DNA of 64,000 nucleotides from Bradyrhizobiaceae bacterium Ga0074131 (GTDB lineage Bacteria > Pseudomonadota > Alphaproteobacteria > Rhizobiales > Xanthobacteraceae), in contig LNEC01000019.1 of the NCBI GenBank assembly GCA_001464035.1, forward strand, positions 1 through 64,000. The letters run 5' to 3'. Under the pieces are notes generated by a model. It saw only the letters and a list, made by a program, of their open reading frames with translations, was not told where the DNA came from and did no database searches. Position 1 is the first letter of the stretch. The number at the start of each line of letters is the position of its first letter. Of this stretch, positions 24,858 through 35,944 are shown piece after piece. Both the position numbers and the translations under genes were made by a program.

Positions 24858-25730
24858 TCAGGCGACGCTGGCGAATAAAGCGGGATCGAACCGGCCCTCA
24901 TATTCAAACGTCGCCGTCCCCGTCATCAGCACGTGGTCGTCGCCCTCGCGCCATTCGATCGCAAGCTCGCCGCCCGGCAGGGTGATCTGCACGATGCGGT
25001 TGGAGCGCTTCAGGCGCGCCGCGGCCACCGCGGCGGCGCAGGCCGCCGAGCCGCAGGCTTTGGTCAGTCCCGCGCCGCGCTCCCAGGTGCGGATCGTGAT
25101 GTGATCGCGATCGACGATATGAGCCAGCGTGATGTTGGCGCGCTCGGGAAAGATCGGATGGTTCTCCAAGAGCGGTCCGAAGCGGGCGAGATCGTAGGCA
25201 TTCACGTCGTCGACCCAGAAGATCGCATGAGGATTGCCCATGCTGACTACCGAGGGCGTGTGCAGCACCGGCGCGTCGATTGGGCCGATCTGCAGCTCGA
25301 TCGAGCGGGTGTCGCGAAACTCTTCCGCCAGCGGAATGTCCTTCCAGCCGAATTTCGGCGGACCCATGTCGACGGTGTAGAGATCTGGCGACGGGCCCTG
25401 CCAGCAATTCAGCAGGCCGGCCCTGGTTTCGAAGGTGACCGCGGTTTGCCCCGTCTTCTCGAACAGCCGGCGCACCACGCAACGCATGCCGTTGCCGCAG
25501 GCGCCGGATTCGGAGCCGTCATTGTTGTAGATCCGGATGAAGGCCTCGGTGCCCGCCAGTCGCGGGGGTTGCAGCACCATCAACTGATCGTAATGCACGC
25601 CCGCCGGCGAGGCGACGGCGCGCGCGTCCTCCGGCGTGATGGCGGCAGGGGCATCGCGCAGATCGACCACGACAATCTCGTTACCGATGCCGTTCATCTT
25701 GGCGAATGCGTGATTGGCCAGCGCGCTCAT
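24858..25730 (-). CDS. dapF: Diaminopimelate epimerase
   Basis: [34 protein letters not shown]. Confidence 0.97.
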   Translation of the reverse strand: MSALANHAFAKMNGIGNEIVVVDLRDAPAAITPEDARAVASPAGVHYDQLMVLQPPRLAGTEAFIRIYNNDGSESGACGNGMRCVVRRLFEKTGQTAVTFETRAGLLNCWQGPSPDLYTVDMGPPKFGWKDIPLAEEFRDTRSIELQIGPIDAPVLHTPSVVSMGNPHAIFWVDDVNAYDLARFGPLLENHPIFPERANITLAHIVDRDHITIRTWERGAGLTKACGSAACAAAVAAARLKRSNRIVQITLPGGELAIEWREGDDHVLMTGTATFEYEGRFDPALFASVA

Positions 25731-25958
25731 CGAACTTCCCGAATTATGCCTGCCTTATATGGCGAATGGAGGCGAATTGGCCAGTGCGGCAAATCTGTGT
25801 CGGACGCCCGCGCCCGGCGGCGGCCGCGCATGACACATATCTGTCATGGGACGAAATCGGGCCGCACGTGCTACCATTCCAGTGTCGTGCGTTTTGCCGG
25901 TCTGGACCGGGACAAGGCCGCGCAACAAAATTCTGCACGGACGATGGGGACCATCCGA

Positions 25959-26696
25959 ATGAAGTTCAGGAACTCTTTTCGCATTGGGCTGATCCCGGTG
26001 GCGGCGTTAGCCTGGGGCAGCATCGCGCTGGCGCAAGCGCCGACGCCAGCGGCAAGCCCGTCGGCTGCACCGGCGCCTCCCGCGGCGAGCAGCCCCGCAA
26101 CGCCGGCGCCTGCCCCGTCAGCCGCACCCGCCCCGGCGCCGACCGGGGCCCCTGCTCCGGCGGCCAGCCCTTCGGCGCCTCCCGCAACGCCGCCGGCGGC
26201 CGCGCAAACCCCCGCCCCGGCGCCGGTTCAGACCGCCGACCCCTTCGGCGAAGAGATCACGCTGGAACCCAAGAAGGTCGTCATCATCAAGGGCACCGCC
26301 AACTGGGATTCGGCGTTCGACACGCTGATCGAGGCGTTCAAGGCGCTGACCACGCTGCTGGACAAGCAGGGCATCAAGGCGTCGGGCAATTCGATGATCG
26401 TTTATACCTCGACCGACGATACCGGCTTCACCTTCCTGGCCGAAATTCCGGTCGAGCAGGATCCGAAGAATCTGACCAAGGACATGAGCATCGGCAGATC
26501 GCCCGACGGCAAGGCGTTGAAATTCGTCCACCGCGGTTCCTACGACAATATGGACAACACCTATGAGGCGATCACCAACCACCTCGACGAGAAGAAGCTG
26601 GAGGCCAAGGACACCTTCATCGAGGAATACATCACCGACCCCCTGAAGACCGCCGAGGACACGCTCGTCATCAACGTCTACGTGCCGTTGAAGTGA
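25959..26696 (+). CDS. Exported GyrI-like (AraC effector-binding fold) domain protein with Pro/Ala-rich linker
   Basis: Signal peptide, ~65 aa A/P-rich tract, then GyrI-like domain ending EEYITDPLKTAEDTLVINVYVPLK. Confidence 0.78.
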   Translation: MKFRNSFRIGLIPVAALAWGSIALAQAPTPAASPSAAPAPPAASSPATPAPAPSAAPAPAPTGAPAPAASPSAPPATPPAAAQTPAPAPVQTADPFGEEITLEPKKVVIIKGTANWDSAFDTLIEAFKALTTLLDKQGIKASGNSMIVYTSTDDTGFTFLAEIPVEQDPKNLTKDMSIGRSPDGKALKFVHRGSYDNMDNTYEAITNHLDEKKLEAKDTFIEEYITDPLKTAEDTLVINVYVPLK

Positions 26697-27400
26697 GCGT
26701 GATGAAGCATCTCAGGCCCGTGCCCGCCGCGGTTGCCGCGATGACGTTGCTTGCCGCGCCCACGCTGGCGCAGACCCCGCCTCCGGCCATTGCGGTCACC
26801 GGCGAGGCGACCGTCTCGGTACCGCCCGATCTGGCGCTGATCGATGGCGGCGTCACGTCCGAGGCGAAAACCGCGCGCGAGGCGTCGGATGCCAACAACG
26901 CCGCGATGGGCAAGGTGCTGCTGGCGCTGAAGGGCGCCGGCATCGAGGAGAAGGATGTGCAGACCTCGCGGCTGTCGCTGCAGCCGCAATACGCGCCGAA
27001 CCGTTCGGGCCCCTCCCCCGTCGTCGGCTACCGCGCCAGCAATCGGGTGACCATCCGGGTGCGCGACGTCGGCAAGGTCGCCGGCGTGATCGATACGCTG
27101 GTGGGCGCGGGCGCCAACGAGATCGGCGGCATTAATTTCATGGTGTCGCAGTCCTCCAAACTGCTCGACGAGGCCCGTGAAAAAGCCGTCGCCGACGCCC
27201 GTCGCAAGGCCGACATCTATGCCAGAGCCGCCGGCGTCACGCTCGGCGCGCCGCTCAGCATCTCGGAGGAGGGCCATGCGCCGCCGACGCCCTATCGCAA
27301 GATGTCGGCCGGCCTAGTGGCGGCAGCGCCAGTGGCGCAGGGCGAGGAGACGCTTTCGGTCACGGTCAGCGTGTCGTGGGCGATCAAGCCGAAAGAGTGA
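26693..27400 (+). CDS. SIMPL domain-containing periplasmic protein (DUF541)
   Basis: IAVTGEATVSVPPDLALIDGGV; GYRASNRVTIRVRDVGKVAGVIDTLV. Confidence 0.92.
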   Translation: MSVMKHLRPVPAAVAAMTLLAAPTLAQTPPPAIAVTGEATVSVPPDLALIDGGVTSEAKTAREASDANNAAMGKVLLALKGAGIEEKDVQTSRLSLQPQYAPNRSGPSPVVGYRASNRVTIRVRDVGKVAGVIDTLVGAGANEIGGINFMVSQSSKLLDEAREKAVADARRKADIYARAAGVTLGAPLSISEEGHAPPTPYRKMSAGLVAAAPVAQGEETLSVTVSVSWAIKPKE

Positions 27401-27440
27401 GACGTCTCGCGTCGCTCGCTTGACCGGGACGACGAGCTTT

Positions 27441-28523
27441 CTAGACTTCGAACACCTGCCCCGGTTTCAGCGCGACAAAACGCTCGCGCGGAAGCTCCGC
27501 TTCATCGAGTGCCGCATGCAGCGCGGCGACCGGCGCGTCAATTGCTTCGTCGGTGAGCTGGAAGGTGCCATGGTGATGCGCCAGCGCCTGCTCGGCGCCG
27601 CAATCGGCCAGCGCCTTGACGGCGTCGGCCGGGTTCATGTGCTGGTCCTTCATGAACCAGCGCGGCTCATAGGCGCCGATCGGCAGGACCGCCAGCCGCA
27701 GCGGGCCATGCTTCTCGGCAACCTTTCGGAAATGCGTACCCTCGCCATAGCCGGAATCGCAAACGATATAGATCTTGCCCGCCGGCGTTTCCAGCACGAA
27801 GCTGGCCCACAGCGCCTTGTTGCGGTCGAACAGGCCGCGCGCGGTCCAGTGCCGGGTCGGCACCAGCGTCACCGCGATACCGCCGCCGAGTTCGACGCGG
27901 TCGTGCCAGTCGAATGCCTCGGCCTTGATCGCGTCATCGGCGCTACGCATCGTGGCATCGTTGCCGAGCGGCGTGATCACGCGGGGAGCAAACTTCGCCG
28001 CGAGTTTCGACAGCGTCGCGAGGTCGAGATGATCGTAATGGCCATGCGACACCAGCGCGATATCGATCGGCGGCAGCGCGTCGAACGCAATGCCGGGATC
28101 ATTGCGCCGCTTCGGCCCCGCAAAACTCACGGGCGAGACCCGTGCCGACCACACCGGATCGACCAGGATGTTCAGCCCTGATGCCTGGATCAGCCAGCTG
28201 GCATGACCGACAAAGGACAACCGAACCTTGCCGCCATCGACCCGCGGCGGCGGGGTGTCGGCATAAGGGCTGGGTGCCCATTCCGGCCATGCCGCGCGCT
28301 GCCGGTCGCCGCCGAACTGCCAGCGCAGCACTTCGGCAAGCGATTTCGGCGGCACCCCGTCGGGATCGAAGAATTGCGTCCCGTCGAAATGGTCGGAGAC
28401 GGGGCCGTCGTAGATTTTCATGGTTGGAATCCAGATCGACGGCGCGCCGACAGCCGCGGCTGCGCCGCCCAGAGCGGTGAGAACTCGGCGGCGGGTAAGC
28501 TTCATGGGACCGATTGGCCCCAA
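27441..28523 (-). CDS. MBL-fold metallohydrolase, NAPE-PLD/UlaG-like
   Basis: FVGHASWLIQASGLNILVDPVWS; SHGHYDHLD; Tat-like N-terminus KLTRRRVLTALGGAAAAVG. Confidence 0.9.
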   Translation of the reverse strand: MGPIGPMKLTRRRVLTALGGAAAAVGAPSIWIPTMKIYDGPVSDHFDGTQFFDPDGVPPKSLAEVLRWQFGGDRQRAAWPEWAPSPYADTPPPRVDGGKVRLSFVGHASWLIQASGLNILVDPVWSARVSPVSFAGPKRRNDPGIAFDALPPIDIALVSHGHYDHLDLATLSKLAAKFAPRVITPLGNDATMRSADDAIKAEAFDWHDRVELGGGIAVTLVPTRHWTARGLFDRNKALWASFVLETPAGKIYIVCDSGYGEGTHFRKVAEKHGPLRLAVLPIGAYEPRWFMKDQHMNPADAVKALADCGAEQALAHHHGTFQLTDEAIDAPVAALHAALDEAELPRERFVALKPGQVFEV

Positions 28524-28749
28524 AATGCGAATATCGGCAAGGGGGTGACCGATCTCCCGCGTTCACGAAAACGCCATTCTGCCCCGGCTATTCTTGACTT
28601 TCCGGGCTTGGGGGGGTTTAACCGCCGCAATTCTCGGAAAGACCTTCTTTTCGACCCGCCGCCCGGCCCTTGAGGCCGGAGGTCAACGCCCGACAGCGCG
28701 ATGCGCCCTCGGGCGCAAAAGTGTTTGGTTCGGTGTCATCACCTGCCTT

Positions 28750-28850
28750 GTGCGCAATTGCGCACTGGGGCGGGTGATCCAGTATCCCAGAGCAGTTCGG
28801 TTGAGCCGAGAAGCTGCGGCGTACTGGATACCCCGCCTTCGCGGGGTATG
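28750..28850. repeat. Dispersed palindromic intergenic element
   Basis: GTGCGCAATTGCGCAC palindrome (28750-28765) plus ATACCCCGC..GCGGGGTAT hairpin and CCAGTATCCCAGAG/GGCGTACTGGAT segments. Confidence 0.6.
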
Positions 28851-28895
28851 ACGACGGTGAGATGCGGTGCCTGTTGCAGGCATGACGAAGGATAG

Positions 28896-30458
28896 ATGGA
28901 CGTGTTCGACAATCTGTCGGAAAAATTGGGTGGTATTCTCGATCGGCTGACCCGGCGCGGGTCGCTGACGGAGGCCGACGTCGATGCCGCGATGCGCGAG
29001 GTGCGCCGCGCGCTGCTCGAGGCCGACGTCTCGCTCGACGTGGTCCGGAGTTTCACCGACAAAGTCCGCGAGCAGGCGATCGGCGCCACCGTGGTCAAGT
29101 CGGTCACCCCAGGCCAGATGGTGGTGAAGATCGTCCATGACGAGTTGATCGCCACGCTCGGCTCGGACGGCCAGACCATCGACCTCAATGCCGTGCCGCC
29201 GGTCGCCATCATGATGGTCGGCCTGCAGGGCTCCGGCAAGACCACCACCACCGCCAAGCTGGCCCGCCGCCTGACCCAGCGCGACAAGCGCAAGGTGCTG
29301 ATGGCTTCGCTCGACATCTACCGCCCGGCGGCGATGGAGCAGCTCGCGGTGCTCGGGCGCGATCTCGACATCCAGACCCTGCCGATCGTGGCCGGCCAGA
29401 AGCCGGCGCAGATTGCCAAACGCGCGCTGGAAGCCGCCAAGCTCGGCGGTTACGACGTGGTGCTGCTCGACACCGCCGGCCGCACCACGCTCGACGAAGC
29501 GATGATGACGGAGGCGGCCGAGATCAAAACCGCCGCCAACCCGCATGAGGTGCTGCTGGTCGCGGACTCGCTGACCGGCCAGGACGCGGTCAACCTGGCG
29601 CGTTCTTTCGACGAGCGCGTCGGCCTCACCGGCATCGTGCTGACGCGGGTCGACGGTGACGGCCGCGGCGGCGCCGCGCTGTCGATGCGCGCGGTCACGG
29701 GCAAGCCCATCAAGCTGATCGGCACCGGCGAAAAAACCGACGCGCTGGAGGATTTCCACCCTGACCGAATCGCCGGCCGCATTCTCGGCATGGGCGACGT
29801 GGTGTCGCTGGTCGAGAAGGCCGCCGCCAACATCGACGCGGAAAAAGCCGCGCGCACCGCCGAGCGGATGCGCAAGGGCCAGTTCGACCTCTCCGACATG
29901 CGCGAGCAATTGCTGCAGATGGCGAATATGGGCGGCATCTCAGGGCTGATGGGCATGATGCCGGGCATCGCCAAGATGAAGAACCAGATCGCCAATGCCG
30001 GGATCGACGACAAGATCCTGAAGCGTCAGGTCGCGGTGATCGATTCGATGACCCGGCAGGAACGCAAGAACCCCGACATCCTGAAAGCCAGCCGCAAGAA
30101 GCGCATTGCCGCCGGCGCCGGCCTCAAGGTGGAAGAAGTCAACAAGCTCCTGAAGATGCACCGGAACATGGCCGACATGATGAAGGCCATGGGACAGGGC
30201 AAGCGCGGGCCGATGGCCGGAATCGCGCAGGCGATGGGTCTTGGCGGCGCAGGCGGCATGCCTTCGCCGGAGCAGATGAAGGCGCTCGCGGAAAAAATGC
30301 CTGGTGGTGCCGGCCCGGGCGGCATGCCCGCGTTGCCCAAGGACCTGCCCGCGGGCCTGCGCTCCGGCCTGCCCAATTTGCCCGGGCTGACGGGCTTGAG
30401 CGGCAAGCCGAACTTGCCGGGCCTCGGCGGCTTTCCCGGATTCGGGAAGAAGAAATGA
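28896..30458 (+). CDS. ffh: Signal recognition particle protein Ffh
   Basis: 520 aa; VGLQGSGKTTTTAKLA; DTAGRTTLDE; TRVDGDGRGGAAL; M domain with G/P-rich tail. Confidence 0.98.
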   Translation: MDVFDNLSEKLGGILDRLTRRGSLTEADVDAAMREVRRALLEADVSLDVVRSFTDKVREQAIGATVVKSVTPGQMVVKIVHDELIATLGSDGQTIDLNAVPPVAIMMVGLQGSGKTTTTAKLARRLTQRDKRKVLMASLDIYRPAAMEQLAVLGRDLDIQTLPIVAGQKPAQIAKRALEAAKLGGYDVVLLDTAGRTTLDEAMMTEAAEIKTAANPHEVLLVADSLTGQDAVNLARSFDERVGLTGIVLTRVDGDGRGGAALSMRAVTGKPIKLIGTGEKTDALEDFHPDRIAGRILGMGDVVSLVEKAAANIDAEKAARTAERMRKGQFDLSDMREQLLQMANMGGISGLMGMMPGIAKMKNQIANAGIDDKILKRQVAVIDSMTRQERKNPDILKASRKKRIAAGAGLKVEEVNKLLKMHRNMADMMKAMGQGKRGPMAGIAQAMGLGGAGGMPSPEQMKALAEKMPGGAGPGGMPALPKDLPAGLRSGLPNLPGLTGLSGKPNLPGLGGFPGFGKKK

Positions 30459-30465
30459 CCTCGTT

Positions 30466-30528
30466 CGTCATTGCGAGCCAACGGGTCGGCGCAGAGCGCC
30501 GCCCGATGACAGGCTCCTCGCAATGACG
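30466..30528. repeat. Palindromic element in the ffh-rpsP gap
   Basis: CGTCATTGCGAG (30466-30477) and CTCGCAATGACG (30517-30528) perfect arms. Confidence 0.7.
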
Positions 30529-30580
30529 GGAATTATCACCGTTCAAATCTGCTAAATTTCGAACTCAACAGGAGAACTCA

Positions 30581-30967
30581 ATGTCAGTCGTTATCCGCCT
30601 CGCCCGCGCAGGCACCAAGAAGCGCCCGGTCTATCACGTCGTCGTCGCCGACTCGCGCTTCCCGCGCGATGGCCGCTTCATCGAGCGTCTCGGCCATTTC
30701 AATCCGCTGCTGCCGAAGGACAACGAGGCGCGGCTGAAGCTCGATATGGACAAGGTCAAGGGCTGGCTCGCCAAGGGCGCGCAGCCGTCGGACCGCGTAT
30801 CGCGCTTCCTCGATGCGGCCGGCGTGGTCAAGCGCGCCGCGCGCAACAACCCCGAGAAGGCGCTGCCGCGCAAGGAACGCAAGGCCAATGCCGAAGCCGC
30901 CGCCACGGCCTCCGCTGCCGCCGCGTCAGCCGCCAAGGCCGCCGCAGCGGCCGCGGCCAAGAAGTAA
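30581..30967 (+). CDS. rpsP: 30S ribosomal protein S16
   Basis: [26 protein letters not shown]; Ala-rich C-terminal tail. Confidence 0.98.
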   Translation: MSVVIRLARAGTKKRPVYHVVVADSRFPRDGRFIERLGHFNPLLPKDNEARLKLDMDKVKGWLAKGAQPSDRVSRFLDAAGVVKRAARNNPEKALPRKERKANAEAAATASAAAASAAKAAAAAAAKK

Positions 30968-30979
30968 ACGCAACGGCGC

Positions 30980-31519
30980 GTGGCGATGCCGGCACACATC
31001 TGCATCGCCCGCATCGGCGCCCCGCATGGCGTGCGCGGCGCGGTAAAGCTATGGACGTTTACCGAAGACCCGCTGGCGGTGCAGCGCTACGGACCGCTCC
31101 TGACCAAAGACGGCGCGCGGTCGTTCGAAGTCGCGACCGCCCGCGAGGTCAAAGGCCATCTGGTGGCGACGCTGAAGGGCATCGCCACCCGCGAGGAGGC
31201 CGAACGGCTCAACGGCATCGAGCTCTACATCGCGCGCGAAAAACTGCCTGATACCGACGAGCATGAGTACTACCACGCCGACCTGATCGGGCTTGCCGCG
31301 GTCACGGCCGCGGGTGAGCCGCTCGGGCGCGTCGCCGCGATCCACAATTTCGGCGCCGGGGACATTATCGAAATCGCCCCGCCGCACGGCGCGACCATGC
31401 TGTTGCCGTTCACCCATGCCGTGGTGCCCACGGTGGACCTCGCCAACGGGCGCGTGACAATCGAATTGCCCGATGAACTGGTCGCGGGCGCGCCTGAAGA
31501 TGATAGATCTGCGCCATGA
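30980..31519 (+). CDS. rimM: Ribosome maturation factor RimM
   Basis: [34 protein letters not shown]. Confidence 0.96.
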   Translation: MAMPAHICIARIGAPHGVRGAVKLWTFTEDPLAVQRYGPLLTKDGARSFEVATAREVKGHLVATLKGIATREEAERLNGIELYIAREKLPDTDEHEYYHADLIGLAAVTAAGEPLGRVAAIHNFGAGDIIEIAPPHGATMLLPFTHAVVPTVDLANGRVTIELPDELVAGAPEDDRSAP

Positions 31520-32250
31520 TCTGGCGAGCGACCGTGCTGACGCTGTTTCCGGACATGTTCCCGGGTCCGCTCGGCTTCAGCCTGGCCGGCAAGGCGCTGG
31601 CATCCGGGCTGTGGGCGCTGGAGGCGCGTGACATCCGGGCCTCGGCCACCGACCGCCACCGCAGCGTCGATGACACCCCGGCCGGCGGCGGCCCCGGCAT
31701 GGTGCTGCGCGCCGACGTGCTGGCGGATGCCATCGACGCCGCCGATATCGCGCCGGATCGGCCCAAGCTGCTGATGAGCCCGCGTGGTCGGCCATTGACC
31801 CAGTCGCAGGTCGTGGGACTCGCCGCCGGCCCGGGGCCGCTGATCGTCTGCGGCCGGTTCGAGGGCATCGACCAGCGGGTGATCGAGGCCCGCCGGCTCG
31901 AGGAGGTTTCGATCGGCGATTACGTGCTGTCGGGCGGCGAAATCGCCGCCCTGGCGCTGATCGACGCCTGCGTCCGGCTGCTGCCCGGGGTGATGGGCAA
32001 GTTGGCCTCGGGCGCGGACGAGAGTTTTTCGGATTTCCTACTTGAATACCCTCAATTTACCCGCCCGCAGGAGTTCGAGGGCCGCCCGATCCCGGAAGTG
32101 CTGACTTCCGGCGACCACGCCAGGGTGGCTGCCTGGCGGCAGGCTGAAGCCGAAGCCCTGACGAGGTCGCGCCGGCCCGATCTTTGGGCCGCCCGGCAAG
32201 CCTCGGCAAAGATCGGCCAAAAACGCCCAAAAGACACGACGGACGGGTGA
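31516..32250 (+). CDS. trmD: tRNA (guanine(37)-N1)-methyltransferase
   Basis: [43 protein letters not shown]. Confidence 0.97.
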   Translation: MIWRATVLTLFPDMFPGPLGFSLAGKALASGLWALEARDIRASATDRHRSVDDTPAGGGPGMVLRADVLADAIDAADIAPDRPKLLMSPRGRPLTQSQVVGLAAGPGPLIVCGRFEGIDQRVIEARRLEEVSIGDYVLSGGEIAALALIDACVRLLPGVMGKLASGADESFSDFLLEYPQFTRPQEFEGRPIPEVLTSGDHARVAAWRQAEAEALTRSRRPDLWAARQASAKIGQKRPKDTTDG

Positions 32251-32363
32251 CAAGGCCCGGCCTTTGCCGTATAGGAGCGCCAAATCCGCGCAATGGCAGG
32301 ATAGATGGACGTTCGCGCAGCCCGCGCCTTGCTGGCTGGGGCGCGCCGATGGAGATTTTCAAG

Positions 32364-32753
32364 ATGAACCTCATTCAAGAGCTCGAAAAAGAGCAGTTCG
32401 ACAAATTGTCCGCCAGCAAGGTCATTCCGGAATTCGGACCGGGGGACACCGTGATCGTCAACGTCAAGGTGGTCGAGGGCGACCGCTCGCGCGTGCAGGC
32501 CTATGAGGGCGTCTGCATCGGCCGCTCCGGCGGCGGGCTGAATGAGAGCTTCACGGTTCGCAAGATTTCCTATGGCGAGGGCGTGGAACGCGTCTTCCCC
32601 GTGATGTCGCCGATGATCGACTCGATCACCGTGGTGCGCCGCGGCAAGGTGCGCCGCGCCAAGCTGTATTACCTGCGCAGCCTGCGCGGCAAGTCGGCCC
32701 GCATCGTCGAGAAGAAGACGGACCGCCCCGAAAAGGTTGCCGCCGCCAAGTAA
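32364..32753 (+). CDS. rplS: 50S ribosomal protein L19
   Basis: [43 protein letters not shown]. Confidence 0.97.
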   Translation: MNLIQELEKEQFDKLSASKVIPEFGPGDTVIVNVKVVEGDRSRVQAYEGVCIGRSGGGLNESFTVRKISYGEGVERVFPVMSPMIDSITVVRRGKVRRAKLYYLRSLRGKSARIVEKKTDRPEKVAAAK

Positions 32754-32788
32754 TCTCGAGTAATTTTCCCTTATGGGATGTGACGAAA

Positions 32789-32813
32789 AGCGCGGGCTTC
32801 CCCCGCGCTTTTT
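32789..32813 (+). terminator. Rho-independent terminator after rplS
   Basis: AGCGCGGG-CTTCC-CCCGCGCT then TTTTG. Confidence 0.8.
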
Positions 32814-33101
32814 GTTGCGGCATGCCCATCTCAGCCGTCCGCCGCTTGATCGCTTCATTGTCGCGATAGCGGGCGCTGTGCTAGAAAACCAAAATGGTTC
32901 CAGATCAGACCATCACCGCCTGCCGGTTCGCCGCACGGATCGTGATCGACGACCGCAGCCGCCTGCCTGGCCGCTTCTTCGGACGGTTCGCGACCTCGGC
33001 GACATCGGGACGTTGAAGGCGCGCTCCGACGCCGCGCCGATGTTCGTTGAGGTGTGCGTGCTTCCCTTGTTCCCGCAAAATCATTGATAGGGCTGACGCT
33101 C

Positions 33102-34508
<1,407 letters not shown>

Positions 34509-34611
34509 TCCCCTTCACTCAACCCCGAGGCTTTCCGGAAGGAAGTCATTAAACAGTTGGGAGCAGACTGGCCGGCCTAGCAAGGGCAAGGCGTTTCGCA
34601 AGGAGCGGGCC

Positions 34612-34812
34612 GTGGCCGACAAGCCTGAATTCGTCGATATCATCAGCGAGGCGACGCGCCAGGTGCGGCGGCGCATCGTGCGGCGGGTCGTGGAGCCCGA
34701 GGTCAAGCAAGAATCGCGTCTCGGCCACCGGTCGAACGGGATGCAGCAATGGCGGATACAGACGTTTACGCCGTGGAAGCTCAAGCCCTGGAACTGGAAG
34801 GACTGGGATTGA
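34612..34812 (+). CDS. Small hypothetical protein with Trp-rich C-terminus
   Basis: 66 aa, GTG start with AAGGAG RBS 7 nt upstream; ends KLKPWNWKDWD; followed by hairpin at 34843. Confidence 0.5.
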   Translation: MADKPEFVDIISEATRQVRRRIVRRVVEPEVKQESRLGHRSNGMQQWRIQTFTPWKLKPWNWKDWD

Positions 34813-34842
34813 GCGCGGACCATCAGCGACGATCACTGCAGA

Positions 34843-34870
34843 ATTCAGGCGCCCAAGCGGGCGCCTGAAT
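34843..34870. terminator. Perfect 12-bp stem-loop, possible bidirectional terminator
   Basis: ATTCAGGCGCCC-AAGC-GGGCGCCTGAAT between convergent genes; no long T-run. Confidence 0.55.
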
Positions 34871-34892
34871 CATTTCAGCCCTGGCTTGGCTC

Positions 34893-35453
34893 TCACCAGT
34901 AGATCGGCGCGCGAGGACGCCACCGGTATCCCATGTGGTGGTGCCACGGCCGATGGCGGCAGATCATGCGCGGACCGTAATAGGTCGGGACCACCCGGCA
35001 GACCCGGCGCGGGTAGTGCGGGTAATAATGACGCCGCGGATAGTAGATCGGCGCGTAGCCGTAGTGGCGCGGGCGGAAATGGTGACGATGGTGAAAGTGG
35101 ACCCGGCGCGGCGCGAAATGGTGATGCCGGACAAATCCCGGCGCGGCATAGCGATAGCCGCCGCCGCGATGGAAAGCCGGGCCGGCGCGATAACCGCCGC
35201 CGCGGAATACGGCGCCGCCACCGCGGAACCCACCCCCGTGAAAGCCGCCGCCATGACCGCCGCGGTGCCCGCCTCTGACTTCAGTCCTCAGTCCGTCGGA
35301 CGCGTATTTCGCGGCCGGCGCGGCGCCGGGACTGATCAGCGACAAAGCCTCGGCGCGCTGGCTCGTCACCACCGTCATCGCCAGCATTGCGGCTGCCGCT
35401 AGACCGAAGCTGCGGATAACACTCCCGCGCCTTGAATTTGGAACCTTCAACAT
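34893..35453 (-). CDS. Secreted Gly/His/Arg/Tyr-rich low-complexity protein
   Basis: Signal peptide (MLKVPNSRRGSVIRSFGLAAAAMLAMTVVTSQRAEA), GGHRGGHGGGFHGGG and HHHFAPRRVHFHHRHHFRPRHYGY. Confidence 0.7.
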   Translation of the reverse strand: MLKVPNSRRGSVIRSFGLAAAAMLAMTVVTSQRAEALSLISPGAAPAAKYASDGLRTEVRGGHRGGHGGGFHGGGFRGGGAVFRGGGYRAGPAFHRGGGYRYAAPGFVRHHHFAPRRVHFHHRHHFRPRHYGYAPIYYPRRHYYPHYPRRVCRVVPTYYGPRMICRHRPWHHHMGYRWRPRAPIYW

Positions 35454-35633
35454 GCGTGAAACCTCCCCGAAAAGGTTGACGAAGGCGAAGCCAGACTCCA
35501 CCTCTCGGCACGTTCATTTGCGATCGCTCCCGGCATTAAACTAAGGTCGGCGATGTGAACGCTCCCTGAACGGCGCGCGATCTCAAATTCGCTTGCGGCC
35601 GCAAGCCCGCCTCCGACAGGGCAGGAGTTCGAC

Positions 35634-35933
35634 ATGACCGTGTATGTGATCGCGCAACTGAAGATGACGAACCGTGCAGCGTATGATCGCTATCAGGCTC
35701 GCTTCTTCGACGTGTTCAAGAAATTCAGCGGACGGCTGCTTTCGGCGGATGAGCACCCATTGGTGCTGGAAGGCGAGTGGGACGGCGACAAGCTGGTGCT
35801 GATGTCGTTTCCCGACGAGGCCGCTTACCGTGCATGGGCGGGCTCGCCGGAGTATCTGGAGATTTCAAAAGACCGCAAAGCCGGCGCGCAGGGCACGGTG
35901 CTGCTGGCGAAACGGTTTGCGCCGGGCGCCTGA
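35634..35933 (+). CDS. DUF1330 domain-containing protein
   Basis: 99 aa; YVIAQLKMTNRAAYDRYQARFFDVFKKFSGRLLSADEHPLVLEGEWD. Confidence 0.9.
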   Translation: MTVYVIAQLKMTNRAAYDRYQARFFDVFKKFSGRLLSADEHPLVLEGEWDGDKLVLMSFPDEAAYRAWAGSPEYLEISKDRKAGAQGTVLLAKRFAPGA

Positions 35934-35944
35934 CGGATGGGCGG

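Noticed and set aside
30140-30455. Gly/Met/Pro-rich Ffh C-terminus as a fused domain
   Set aside because: Such flexible tails are common in Ffh M domains; not unusual enough
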